From positions 1 to 36,448 of the forward strand of contig JAHHSE010000002.1 of the NCBI GenBank assembly GCA_020025395.1: a stretch of DNA of 36,448 nt, read 5' to 3'. This DNA is from Oscillospiraceae bacterium (GTDB taxonomy: Bacteria; Bacillota; Clostridia; Oscillospirales; Oscillospiraceae). The notes under the pieces are model-generated. The model ran no database searches and was not told where the DNA came from. It saw only the letters and a program-made list of their open reading frames with translations. Within the stretch, counting starts at the first letter, position 1; the number at the start of each line of letters is the position of its first letter. The position numbers and the translations under genes are program-made. Shown here one piece after another: positions 1 to 7,667 of this stretch.

Positions 1-192
1 GCTCAGGGCCGAATCGCCGGAGAATATCTTTGGGCCTACCCCCCCGGAATCCCTCTGGTGGTTCCGGGAGAGGCTCTCTCCCCCGCCCTTCTCTCCGCCT
101 TTTCCGCCTATGAACGGGCCGGGATCACCCTGAAAAGCACCGCCGGAAGCCCGGCCGGGCATCTCCGGGTCTGTTCCGGGGAAAAGCCTTGA
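1..192 (+). CDS. Orn/Lys/Arg-type amino acid decarboxylase, C-terminal end only (partial)
   Basis: Frame 1 is open from the first base to a TGA at 190-192 and reads as the last 63 residues of a protein. The stretch with EYLWAYPPGIPLVVPGE is the hallmark of the C-terminal domain of PLP-dependent ornithine/lysine/arginine decarboxylases, where a Tyr-Pro-Pro-Gly-Ile-Pro segment is strongly conserved. The catalytic lysine and the PLP domain lie outside the window, so the substrate cannot be told. In Firmicutes this family often makes cadaverine, putrescine or agmatine. The stop codon is embedded in the -35 box of the promoter of the next gene, so the two units are packed tightly. Family call is good; exact substrate unknown. 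Confidence 0.8.
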   Translation, partial: AQGRIAGEYLWAYPPGIPLVVPGEALSPALLSAFSAYERAGITLKSTAGSPAGHLRVCSGEKP

Positions 193-217
193 CAGGACGG
201 ACTTTTCGGGCTAAAAT
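189..217 (+). promoter_or_regulatory. Sigma70-type promoter of scfA
   Basis: TTGACA at 189-194, a 17-base spacer and TAAAAT at 212-217 make a near-consensus housekeeping promoter. It overlaps the stop codon of the upstream decarboxylase. The start codon of the SCIFF peptide gene at 252 lies about 28 bases after the expected transcription start, with AAAGGAG at 236-242 as ribosome site. Confidence 0.75.
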
Positions 218-251
218 AAGCTAGATAATTGTGATAAAGGAGTGTTCCTTC

Positions 252-398
252 ATGAAGAGAATTCAGACTCTGGAGACCCGGGACCTGAAGGCCAGCGTGG
301 AGAACGGCGGCTGCGGCGAGTGTCAAACCTCCTGCCAGTCCGCCTGCAAGACCAGCTGCGGTGTGGCAAATCAGCCCTGCGAGAAGTGCGCTGAGTAA
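252..398 (+). CDS. scfA: SCIFF ranthipeptide precursor (Cys-rich peptide)
   Basis: This 48-residue peptide is the substrate of the radical SAM enzyme encoded next to it. The family name SCIFF means six cysteines in forty-five residues. The segment ECQTSCQSACKTSC is its strongly conserved core, and an N-terminal part (LETRDLKASVENGG) serves as leader. In characterised SCIFF peptides the maturase forms thioether bonds from Cys sulphur to Thr or another residue away from the alpha carbon. Here cysteines are at 21, 24, 28, 32, 36, 43 and 46, seven in all, one more than the name implies. The ATG is preceded by AAAGGAG at 236-242. A hairpin with a T run follows the stop, so the peptide is probably made in excess over the maturase. 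The role in the cell is not settled; the pair is nearly universal in Clostridia. Confidence 0.93.
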   Translation: MKRIQTLETRDLKASVENGGCGECQTSCQSACKTSCGVANQPCEKCAE

Positions 399-409
399 TC
401 AGGCAAAAA

Positions 410-445
410 GCCGCCGTCCGACACCTGGCCGGGCGGCGTTTTTTT
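410..445 (+). terminator. Intrinsic terminator or attenuator between scfA and scfB
   Basis: GCCGCC at 410-415 pairs with GGCGGC at 432-437, followed by a run of seven T at 439-445. It sits 11 bases after the scfA stop codon and 48 bases before the scfB start. No separate promoter for scfB is evident, so this is probably a leaky terminator that sets the peptide-to-maturase ratio. Confidence 0.75.
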
Positions 446-493
446 GTCCCTGTCAGCCGGAGTCCATTCCATGTGGGAACAAGGAGATTGAAT

Positions 494-1876
494 ATGATAC
501 ATCAATACAAATTGGGTGGGTATCACATCGTCCTGGATGTGTGCAGCGGGAGCGTCCACTGTGTGGACGAGCTGGCCTACGATGTCATTGCCCTCTATGA
601 GACCACCCCCGCCGATTCCATCGTCCAGCAAATGCTGGAAAAATACGCCGGCCATCCGGAGATTACCCCGGAGGAGATTCGTGCCTGTCTCTCCGATGTG
701 GAGGAGCTAAAGGCCCGTGGAAAGCTTTTTGCCCCCGATCTCTTCGCGGATCGGGCCTTCGACTTTAAAAACCGGCACACCGATGTAAAGGCCCTCTGCC
801 TCCATGTGGCCCACACCTGCAATTTAAACTGTGAATACTGCTTCGCCGCCCAGGGTAAATTCCACGGGGATGCCGCCCTCATGGACTACGAGACAGGAAA
901 ACAGGCCCTGGACTTTCTCATGGACCACTCCGGCTCCCGTCAGAATCTGGAGGTAGACTTCTTCGGCGGCGAGCCTCTTATGAATTTTGACCTGTGTAAG
1001 AGGCTGGTGGCCTATGCCCGAAGTGTGGAGAAGGAGCGGGGGAAACACTTCCGCTTTACCCTTACCACCAACGGCATCCTTTTGGACGATGAGGTCATTC
1101 AGTGGGCCAATCGGGAATGTCATAATGTGGTCCTCAGCCTGGACGGACGGAAGGAGACCCATGACCGACTTCGGCAGGACATAAACGGAAACGGAAGCTA
1201 TGACCGGATCGTCCCCCAATTCCAGAAGCTGGTCACCGCGCGGGGCGGCAGAAATTACTACATCCGAGGGACCTATACCCACAACAATACGGACTTCACC
1301 AGGGATCTGTTTCATATGGCTGACCTTGGCTTTACGGAGCTTTCCATGGAGCCTGTGGTCTGCGCCCCCGGAGATCCCTACGCCCTCACCGAAGAGGACC
1401 TGCCCAAGCTTTTTGAGCAGTATGAGCACCTGGCCCAGGAGATGATCCGCCGGGAGGAGGAGGGCCGCCCCATCACCTTCTACCACTACATGATCGATCT
1501 TTCCGGCGGCCCCTGCATCTACAAGCGAATGGCGGGCTGCGGCAGCGGCACCGAATATATGGCGGTTACTCCCTGGGGTGATCTTTATCCCTGCCACCAG
1601 TTCGTGGGGGATGAACGCTATCGTCTTGGAAACATCTGGGACGGGGTCACAAACACCGCCGCCCAGGATGAATTCAGGCTCTGCAACGCAGTGGCCCGTC
1701 CGGAATGCCGGGAGTGCTGGGCCAGACTCTACTGCTCCGGGGGCTGTGCCGCCAACGCCTACCACGCCACCGGCCATATTCAGGGGGTCTATGAATACGG
1801 CTGCGCACTCTTTCGTAAGCGGATGGAATGCGCCATCCTCATCCAGGTCGCCAAGGCCCGAAAACAGCTGCTTTGA
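494..1876 (+). CDS. scfB: SCIFF peptide maturase, radical SAM/SPASM
   Basis: This 460-residue enzyme uses S-adenosylmethionine and iron-sulphur clusters to install thioether links in the SCIFF peptide. An N-terminal region of about 90 residues (MIHQYKLGGYHIVLDVCSGS onward) is the peptide-recognition part typical of these maturases. The radical SAM motif CX3CX2C is at C109, C113 and C116 (CNLNCEYC), and a GGEP motif follows in the barrel. The C-terminal third holds the SPASM cysteines, with CGSGTEY, YPCHQF, CRECWARLYCSGGC and a final YGC. An in-frame ATG exists 21 bases earlier, but AAGGAG at 481-486 is seven bases before 494, and the family begins MIHQYK, so 494 is the start. It is placed directly after scfA, the standard arrangement. 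Confidence 0.93.
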   Translation: MIHQYKLGGYHIVLDVCSGSVHCVDELAYDVIALYETTPADSIVQQMLEKYAGHPEITPEEIRACLSDVEELKARGKLFAPDLFADRAFDFKNRHTDVKALCLHVAHTCNLNCEYCFAAQGKFHGDAALMDYETGKQALDFLMDHSGSRQNLEVDFFGGEPLMNFDLCKRLVAYARSVEKERGKHFRFTLTTNGILLDDEVIQWANRECHNVVLSLDGRKETHDRLRQDINGNGSYDRIVPQFQKLVTARGGRNYYIRGTYTHNNTDFTRDLFHMADLGFTELSMEPVVCAPGDPYALTEEDLPKLFEQYEHLAQEMIRREEEGRPITFYHYMIDLSGGPCIYKRMAGCGSGTEYMAVTPWGDLYPCHQFVGDERYRLGNIWDGVTNTAAQDEFRLCNAVARPECRECWARLYCSGGCAANAYHATGHIQGVYEYGCALFRKRMECAILIQVAKARKQLL

Positions 1877-1878
1877 TC

Positions 1879-1921
1879 AAAACAGATGTCCCTCGTCTTT
1901 AGACGGAGGACATCTGTTTTT
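1879..1921 (+). terminator. Intrinsic terminator of the scf unit
   Basis: AAACAGATGTCC at the left arm pairs with GGACATCTGTTT at the right arm around a 13-base loop, ending in a T run. It begins three bases after the scfB stop and closes the ranthipeptide unit. Confidence 0.85.
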
Positions 1922-2217
1922 ATTGTCAAAAGAGAGCGTTCCCTCTTCTTTTTCTATTTCCCTATAAAAGTATAGGCTTTTATGTGAAACTCTGTTTTTC
2001 TCCCTTTTTCAGCCTGTAGAAATATGCGGCAATATACACAAGCGGATGTTTTGCCCGCATCTCCCCGGTTTCGAAAAGGGATAAATTGGTATGTGGTATA
2101 AACTATTTTCAATTCTATTTGTCTATCTATAAACCAATTTCAAGCTGCAAAGAATTTGCTTTCCAATTTCTTGAAAAAAAGGGCCTCTTTTTTGTGCGAA
2201 TTTTTATGAATAAATAC

Positions 2218-2247
2218 TTGCATCTCTCTTGATTCTTATGGTAAAAT
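2218..2247 (+). promoter_or_regulatory. Probable promoter of the chemoreceptor gene
   Basis: TTGCAT at 2218-2223 and TAAAAT at 2242-2247 with an 18-base spacer; the -10 box is preceded by TGG, an extended -10 arrangement. If used, it gives a leader of about 280 bases in front of the chemoreceptor. The rest of the gap from 1922 to 2217 is AT-rich and shows no gene or clear structure. Confidence 0.45.
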
Positions 2248-2334
2248 TCATCCGAGTAATGTGTCGAAAAATGGAATAGAATCCACCCATCTATGCGCAT
2301 GGACCAAGGAGATTTTGCAGCTGTCAGCTCCGGT

Positions 2335-2456
2335 TGCAAATGCACACCCGGTTTTCCGGGCAAAGGCTCTGTCTGTACGGCATCTTTGCAGGATTTTCGT
2401 CCCATGAAGGATTTCTGTCTCTTATATCCGGAGAAGCGTTTTTCTCCTGAGGATAT
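2335..2456 (+). promoter_or_regulatory. Structured 5' leader with two hairpins before the chemoreceptor
   Basis: Two foldable units are visible. In the first, TGCAAATGC (2335-2343) pairs with GCA-TC-TTTGCA (2380-2390), enclosing a small CCCGG-TTTT-CCGGG hairpin at 2347-2360. In the second, ATATCC then GGAGAA (2424-2435) pair with TTCTCC then GGATAT (2442-2447 and 2451-2456) with a three-base bulge. I could not match this to the known cyclic di-GMP riboswitch consensus. It may be a regulatory leader or simply stable folds. Confidence 0.4.
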
Positions 2457-2536
2457 ATTTTACGCGGGAATGCCACCCACCATTCTCGATCCCGTTTCCA
2501 CCGTCACACTATTTTGAGAAAAGGAGATAGTCGTTC

Positions 2537-4651
2537 ATGAGAACAGCGCAGTCTCACCGCAAAAAATCCTTCCGCTCCGCGTCAGATCACAGATTTGGGT
2601 TGAAGGGAAAGCTGCTCGCTGGCATTTTAATCCCAACCGTTGTGATTCTTCTGCTGATTTCCGGCATTTTACAGAACAGCATCGGCACCATTGTCAAAGG
2701 GATGCAGAACAGCAATATCACCAATCAGGCCCACTCCGCGGAAGCCCAGATCATCTCTTATTTTGATACCATCTTTCTCAGTGAAAATATGATTTCCCAG
2801 TCCGGCTCCGTGAAGCTTCTCATCCGGGAGATGACCACGGCCCCCGTCCCCCTCCGTTTTGAGCAGTCCGTCCATACCCCCGATGTCATTCAGGATCTTT
2901 CCACCGCCAAACGCATTCACGGCACGGACATTCAGCTCCTCTGGATTGCCGGATTCCAGAACAATCAGGTACTCCAATCCTCCGGTGAGATTTCCGATCC
3001 CGCCGTCATCTCCATTGTGGAGCGGCCCTGGTACCGGCAGCTGATGGAGACGGGTAAGCCGATTTTAACCGGAGCTTATGAGGACTCGATCACCGGCGAG
3101 CTGGTAGTCTCCGCCATCTCCCCCATCGTGAGCGCCCAGGGCAGCATCATCGGCGCTGTGGGCGCTGATATTCAGCTCAGCGAGATTCAGAACATCCTCA
3201 GCAGACTTACGCTGGGAGAGACCGGCTATCTCACCGTCTATGATTCCGACGGCAACATTGTCTATCATCCCGATTCCGCTCTCGTTCTCCAAAACATTGG
3301 CGCCATCCGTTATTCTGAGAACATTCAGTCCATCCTCAAGGCCAACCAGAACAGTGACATCATCAAATACCGACTGGATCAGAGCGACTTTTACGGCAAG
3401 GTCAGCTACCTGGATCAGATTGGCTGGACGGTGCTGGGCTGCATTCCTCAGAGGGAGTACGATCACGAACAGATCAAGGTGATTATCATTACCACTTTCG
3501 GCTTCCTGTTCTGCATTCTGAGCCTTGTGGGAATCTGCATTGCCATCGCCAATCGAATGCTGAAACCGGTCAAATCCCTCACTGCTGTGGCCCCCAATCT
3601 CATGAAGGGGCAGCTTAAGATGGATCTCCCGGAGATTACCAAAGACGAAATCGGAGTTCTGGTGGAAATCTTTGGCGCAACAGCCCGGGGCATGGAGGAT
3701 ATCATCACCGATATCTCCAAGACGCTGGAGGGCATCGCCAACAAGAATCTGACCGTGGAAACCACCGCGGAATACCGGGGTGAGTTCATCCGGATTAAAA
3801 ACGCAATCTACCACATCATTAACGGCATGGACACCATTATGGCCGGGATTATCCAGTCCGCCGATCAGGTCTCCGCCGGCTCGGACCAGGTTGCCTCCGG
3901 CGCCCAGGCACTGGCACAGGGTGCCTCAGAACAGGCCGAGTCCGTGGAGCGCCTCTCCGCCTCCATCACGCAGATCACCGACCAGATTCAGAAGATGTCG
4001 GACACTGCCCAGCAGGCCAGCGACGAGGCCAAGGTGGTGGGGGATCATATGCAGACCAGCAGCCGGAAGATGGATGAGATGCAGACCGCCATGGCCCGCA
4101 TCAACGATGCCTCCGGTGAAATTGAGAAAATTGTAAAAACCATTGAGGACATTGCCTTCCAGACCAATATTCTGGCCCTGAACGCGGCGGTGGAGGCCGC
4201 CCGTGCCGGCAATGCCGGAAAGGGCTTTGCCGTCGTGGCCGACGAGGTGCGCAACCTGGCCAGCAAGTCCGCGGAGGCCTCCAAAACCACCACCGGCCTG
4301 ATCTCCAACTCTCTTTCCGCCGTACGGGAGGGGATGCGTCTGGCCAATGAGACGGCCCTCGCCCTAAACACCGCCGTCCAGGGTGCTTCCAATGTGGTGG
4401 AGCAGATCCACCTTGTCTCGGACGACCTCACCCTTCAGTCGGAAGCCATGGGAGAAATCGCTCTGGGGGTCGGTCAGATCTCCAGCGTGGTGCAGACAAA
4501 CTCCGCCACCGCTGAGGAGAGCGCCGCCGCCAGTGAGGAGCTGGCCGCCCAGTCCCAGGCCCTGAAGGACATGGTGGCTGATTTCCGTCTCCGGGAAAAG
4601 ACCTGTGATCCCGGCACCGCTTTTGCGGAATCATCCCCTCATACAGATTAA
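2537..4651 (+). CDS. Methyl-accepting chemotaxis protein with dCache sensor
   Basis: A 704-residue chemoreceptor that signals to CheA/CheW. Order of parts: short cytoplasmic tail, membrane helix at about 25-46, extracellular double-Cache sensor at about 60-305, second membrane helix at about 314-338, HAMP at about 339-395, and a long signalling coiled coil. The coiled-coil tip around 533-580 contains the near-invariant FQTNILALNAAVEAARAG. Within the sensor, R163, W165, Y166, Y181 and D211 line up with the amino-acid-binding dCache pattern, but the first tyrosine of that pattern appears to be Ile158. No C-terminal CheR-tethering pentapeptide is seen. Start chosen at 2537, with AAAGGAG at 2520-2526. 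No flagellar or che gene is nearby; it is an orphan receptor. Confidence 0.9.
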   Translation: MRTAQSHRKKSFRSASDHRFGLKGKLLAGILIPTVVILLLISGILQNSIGTIVKGMQNSNITNQAHSAEAQIISYFDTIFLSENMISQSGSVKLLIREMTTAPVPLRFEQSVHTPDVIQDLSTAKRIHGTDIQLLWIAGFQNNQVLQSSGEISDPAVISIVERPWYRQLMETGKPILTGAYEDSITGELVVSAISPIVSAQGSIIGAVGADIQLSEIQNILSRLTLGETGYLTVYDSDGNIVYHPDSALVLQNIGAIRYSENIQSILKANQNSDIIKYRLDQSDFYGKVSYLDQIGWTVLGCIPQREYDHEQIKVIIITTFGFLFCILSLVGICIAIANRMLKPVKSLTAVAPNLMKGQLKMDLPEITKDEIGVLVEIFGATARGMEDIITDISKTLEGIANKNLTVETTAEYRGEFIRIKNAIYHIINGMDTIMAGIIQSADQVSAGSDQVASGAQALAQGASEQAESVERLSASITQITDQIQKMSDTAQQASDEAKVVGDHMQTSSRKMDEMQTAMARINDASGEIEKIVKTIEDIAFQTNILALNAAVEAARAGNAGKGFAVVADEVRNLASKSAEASKTTTGLISNSLSAVREGMRLANETALALNTAVQGASNVVEQIHLVSDDLTLQSEAMGEIALGVGQISSVVQTNSATAEESAAASEELAAQSQALKDMVADFRLREKTCDPGTAFAESSPHTD

Positions 4652-4663
4652 CCGAACTCAAAA

Positions 4664-4969
4664 GGGGCTGACAGATTCTCTGTCAGCCCCACAGACTGTC
4701 GAAAAACTCCTTCGGAGGTTTTCGACAAAGGGCCGCGGTCTGACCCGTGCATAATTTGTCCGCCTAATGCGGACAAATTTCACACGCTCAGACCGATATG
4801 TATTTTCCACGAGGTACACGCCCCCGTGGAAAATCATTTCTATTTTATTTACCGCTGCGGCGGCAAACTCTGCGAGGCTTTTTTGACAAGCTGAGGGGCT
4901 GACAGATTCTCTGTCAGCCCCAGACTGTCGAAAGGCTGTCGAAAAAGTCTCTGGCTTTTCCGACAGCCT
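4664..4969. repeat. Nested palindromic intergenic element with a duplicated 27-bp hairpin
   Basis: An exact 27-bp palindrome (arms GGGGCTGACAGA and TCTGTCAGCCCC, loop TTC) occurs at 4664-4690 and again at 4895-4921. Between and beside them lie further inverted repeats: TGTCGAAAA with TTTTCGACA (about 4697-4726), CGGTCTGA with TCAGACCG (about 4736-4794) enclosing TTTGTCCGC with GCGGACAAA, ATTTTCCACG with CGTGGAAAAT (about 4802-4833), and AGGCTGTCG with CGACAGCCT (4933-4969). No open frame of note is present. It separates the chemoreceptor from the convergent guanine deaminase gene. It may end transcription from both sides, but its size and duplication resemble a REP/MITE-like structured repeat more than a simple terminator. 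Confidence 0.75.
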
Positions 4970-5014
4970 GATGCACTTTATGATCTCCCATTCTTCCGTA
5001 TCCCGGAGCGCGGT

Positions 5015-6292
5015 TTATTTGACTCGTCTTCCCCTCACATATTTGGCGAAGACAGTTTGATCCCCGCCCAGGTAGAAAAGCCGCTCCAGCCGCTCCTCCA
5101 GGCTCAGCTTCCGAGGGGCGGGCAGATCATGGTCGTCCAACACCAGAAGATCGCAGTCGAAGCCCGGTGCCAGAAGGCCCACCTGTCCAAAGAAGGCGCC
5201 CCCTCCCCGCGTGGCCAGCCAAAGAGCCTCCGGAAAGGAGAGGGGCGGCAGCTTCGGATCCACCAGCCGCCACCGGAGTTTGGAAACCTGGATGGCATCG
5301 GTGACGGCCCGGAACATGGAAAGGCTGTGGCCCGCCGCCACATCGGTGCCAAGCCCCACCGGGATCCCCCGGCGGAGATACTCCCGCACCGGGGCGATTC
5401 CTGATGCCAGATTGGCATTGGACTGGGGACAATGGGCCACAAAGACCTGATTTTTCTCCAAAAGCTCTATTTCCTTTGGAGAGGAATACACACAGTGCGC
5501 CATAATGGTGGGGCAGCCCTCCCCGCCGAACAGGCCGTGGCGGGCATAGGCGTGACCATAGGTTTCCGCCTCCGGGCACAGGGCTTTGACCAGCTCCACC
5601 TCCGCCGGATTCTCCGACAGATGGGACTGAACCGGCAGACGGAATTCTCTTTGCAGGGTACCCAGCCCCTCCAACAGCTCCTCCGTACAGCTGGGGACAA
5701 AGCGGGGGGTGAGGATGGGACAGACCAGGGGGCTTTCCTTCCACCGGGTGAGCCAGTCCCGAAGGGCGCTGATCCCCTCTGTCTCCCGCAGGCTGTCCGG
5801 GCAGTCCCGGTCCATGCTTACCTTGCCCACATAGGCCCCCAGGCCCCGCTCCTCCAAAAGCTCCATCAGACGCAGCGTGGCAGGCACATGGATGGTAGCA
5901 AAAATACACGCCCTGGTGGTGGGACTGTTTTTCAGCCCATCGGCAAACTGGGTATAGGCCCGCTCCCCATAGTCGGAATCGTCGTATCGGCTCTCCTCCG
6001 GGAAGGTGTAGGCCTCCAGCCAGTCCAAAAGCTCCAGGTCCATCCCGGTCCCCCGAAAGGCATACTGGGGGGCGTGGACATGGAGGTCCACCAGGCCGGG
6101 GATCAAAATCCTCTCCCCATAGTCCTCCACCGCCACCCCCCTTTGGGCGATTGTCTCCCCCTCCTCCGGGGAGAGGATTGCCCGGATCACGCCCGATTCG
6201 ATGTATATCCATCCTCTTTCACAGGTGGTCAGAGCGGTTTTTTCTTTGTTCCAAATTAAATTGCCCCGAATCAGTTTGGGGGTTGCTGTCAT
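5015..6292 (-). CDS. guaD: Guanine deaminase (amidohydrolase family)
   Basis: Hydrolyses guanine to xanthine and ammonia; the xanthine feeds the xanthine dehydrogenase encoded just upstream. The 425-residue length fits the family. The metal-binding HxH is H71/H73 in PGLVDLHVHAPQYAFRG, followed by the guanine-deaminase signature LELLDWLEAYTFPEE. Later come the SHLSE and MAHC histidines and the aspartate in GLGTDVAAG. The ATG overlaps the stop of the 2Fe-2S subunit gene by four bases (ATGA), so translation is coupled and it is the last gene of the purine operon. The general dihydroorotase-like fold could fit other deaminases, but the signature and the context favour guanine. Confidence 0.9.
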   Translation of the reverse strand: MTATPKLIRGNLIWNKEKTALTTCERGWIYIESGVIRAILSPEEGETIAQRGVAVEDYGERILIPGLVDLHVHAPQYAFRGTGMDLELLDWLEAYTFPEESRYDDSDYGERAYTQFADGLKNSPTTRACIFATIHVPATLRLMELLEERGLGAYVGKVSMDRDCPDSLRETEGISALRDWLTRWKESPLVCPILTPRFVPSCTEELLEGLGTLQREFRLPVQSHLSENPAEVELVKALCPEAETYGHAYARHGLFGGEGCPTIMAHCVYSSPKEIELLEKNQVFVAHCPQSNANLASGIAPVREYLRRGIPVGLGTDVAAGHSLSMFRAVTDAIQVSKLRWRLVDPKLPPLSFPEALWLATRGGGAFFGQVGLLAPGFDCDLLVLDDHDLPAPRKLSLEERLERLFYLGGDQTVFAKYVRGRRVK

Positions 6293-6786
6293 TGTTCAGA
6301 CCCCTTTCCCAGGCGGTTTTTCATGGTTTTTTCCACGGCGTTCAGGATCTTTTCATACCCGGTACACCGACAGAGATGACCGGACAGCTCCCGCCTCAGC
6401 TCCTCCCTGGTATATTCCTTTCCTCTTTCCAGCACCTCTGCCGCTGACATCAACACACCGGGGGTGCAGAACCCGCACTGGACCGCCCCCTCCTCCACAA
6501 AGGCCTGCTGAAGATCGGAAAGCTCCCCCTCCGGCCCCTGCAGGCCTTCTACCGTGCGGATGCTCTTCCCATCCGCCCAGACCGCCAGATAGATGCAGGA
6601 GTTAAAGCACTCCCCGTCAATGAGTACATTGCAGGCCCCGCACTCCCCTACCTCACAGCCCTTTTTCACGCCGGTGAGCCGGAAATCGTTCCGAAGAAGG
6701 TCGGTCAGGGAGGCCCGTACATCTACCATGGTCTCCCGCACCGTCCCATTGACGGTGCATTTGATCTGCTTATATTGGATTCCCAT
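6289..6786 (-). CDS. xdhC: Xanthine dehydrogenase, 2Fe-2S subunit
   Basis: A 165-residue electron-transfer subunit passing electrons from the molybdenum centre to FAD. All eight cluster cysteines are present: C44, C49, C52 and C64 for the plant-type cluster (CEVGECGAC...C) and C104, C107, C139 and C141 for the second (CGFC...CRC). The length matches E. coli XdhC, whose naming is used here. Its ATG shares one base with the stop of the FAD subunit gene (TAATG), and its own stop overlaps the guaD start. The tight order Mo, FAD, FeS subunits supports one complex. Similar subunits serve other molybdenum hydroxylases, so substrate assignment leans on guaD. Confidence 0.9.
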   Translation of the reverse strand: MGIQYKQIKCTVNGTVRETMVDVRASLTDLLRNDFRLTGVKKGCEVGECGACNVLIDGECFNSCIYLAVWADGKSIRTVEGLQGPEGELSDLQQAFVEEGAVQCGFCTPGVLMSAAEVLERGKEYTREELRRELSGHLCRCTGYEKILNAVEKTMKNRLGKGSEQ

Positions 6787-7667
6787 TACAGTACACCTCC
6801 CGCTTCCTTTGTGGACTTCCGCAGGGCCCTTCGGGTCAGCTCCTGGGCCAGATGCAGGCGAAATCCCTTGCTGGCCCGCCAGCTGTCTCTGGGGTTGATG
6901 TCCTCCAGCACCCCTTGGGCAACCGCCTCCACCGTCTCCTCACAGACGGGACCGCCACGGCCCAGAGCCTCCGCGGAGACCGCCCGGAGAGGGACGGGTC
7001 CCGCCACGCCGAAGGCGATGCGAATCCGCTCATAGGCGGTCCTGTCCTCTGTCAGGACCGCATTGACGGAGCAGCCCAGAGTGGCGATGTCCAGGGCGTT
7101 CCGCATGGCGTATTTGATGTACTCCCCAAAGCAGCGGTGATAGGAGGCCTTGGGGATCAGGATGCCGGTCTGCAGCTCACCGGGCCGCAGATCCACCACG
7201 CCGGCCTTCAGATAAAATTGCTGAATGGGCAGATGCCGAACCCCCTCCGGCCCGGTCAGCTCAATGACGGCATCCAGGGCAAAGAGGGTGGAGGCGGTGT
7301 CCGCCGAGGTCACTCCGTTGCAGGTGTTTCCCCCGATGGTGCCGATGTTCCGAATCTGGGGGGAGCCCACCTGGTCGGCGGCCTGCCCCAGAACGGGGAG
7401 ATGCTTCCGGATCAGCGGGTCTTGAGCCACATGGGAAAAACTGGTGAGGGAGCCGATCCGCAGGGTCTCATCCTCCTCCATCGTCACCCCTCTCAGCGCA
7501 TCCAGTCCGTAGATGCTCACCAGCTCACAGCCGGCCAGCTTCCCCTCCCGCATCTGGACCAGCACATCGCTGCCTCCCGCCAGGATTTTGGCCTCCGGAT
7601 GCTCCTGCAAGAGACGGATGGCATGGGGGACGCTTTTTGCCTCGTAGAGGGCTTTCATATCATACAT
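6786..7667 (-). CDS. xdhB: Xanthine dehydrogenase, FAD-binding subunit
   Basis: A 293-residue subunit of the CO dehydrogenase/xanthine dehydrogenase flavoprotein family, the site where electrons leave to NAD or another acceptor. The two pyrophosphate-binding loops of the family are visible as ILAGGSDVLVQMREGK (about residues 30-45) and NIGTIGGNTCNG (about 110-120). Size equals that of E. coli XdhB. The ATG is preceded by AAGGAGG and lies eight bases inside the end of xdhA, so the two are translationally coupled. Nothing looks broken. Confidence 0.9.
   Translation of the reverse strand: MYDMKALYEAKSVPHAIRLLQEHPEAKILAGGSDVLVQMREGKLAGCELVSIYGLDALRGVTMEEDETLRIGSLTSFSHVAQDPLIRKHLPVLGQAADQVGSPQIRNIGTIGGNTCNGVTSADTASTLFALDAVIELTGPEGVRHLPIQQFYLKAGVVDLRPGELQTGILIPKASYHRCFGEYIKYAMRNALDIATLGCSVNAVLTEDRTAYERIRIAFGVAGPVPLRAVSAEALGRGGPVCEETVEAVAQGVLEDINPRDSWRASKGFRLHLAQELTRRALRKSTKEAGGVL

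Noticed and set aside
2310..2400. Cyclic di-GMP (GEMM) riboswitch before the chemoreceptor
   Set aside because: GGCAAAGG-like bases are present, but the conserved order of the GEMM core and its tetraloop helix could not be placed.
2293..2517. A 74-residue frame in the leader of the chemoreceptor
   Set aside because: No usable ribosome site, no known motif, and it runs through the two hairpins of the leader.
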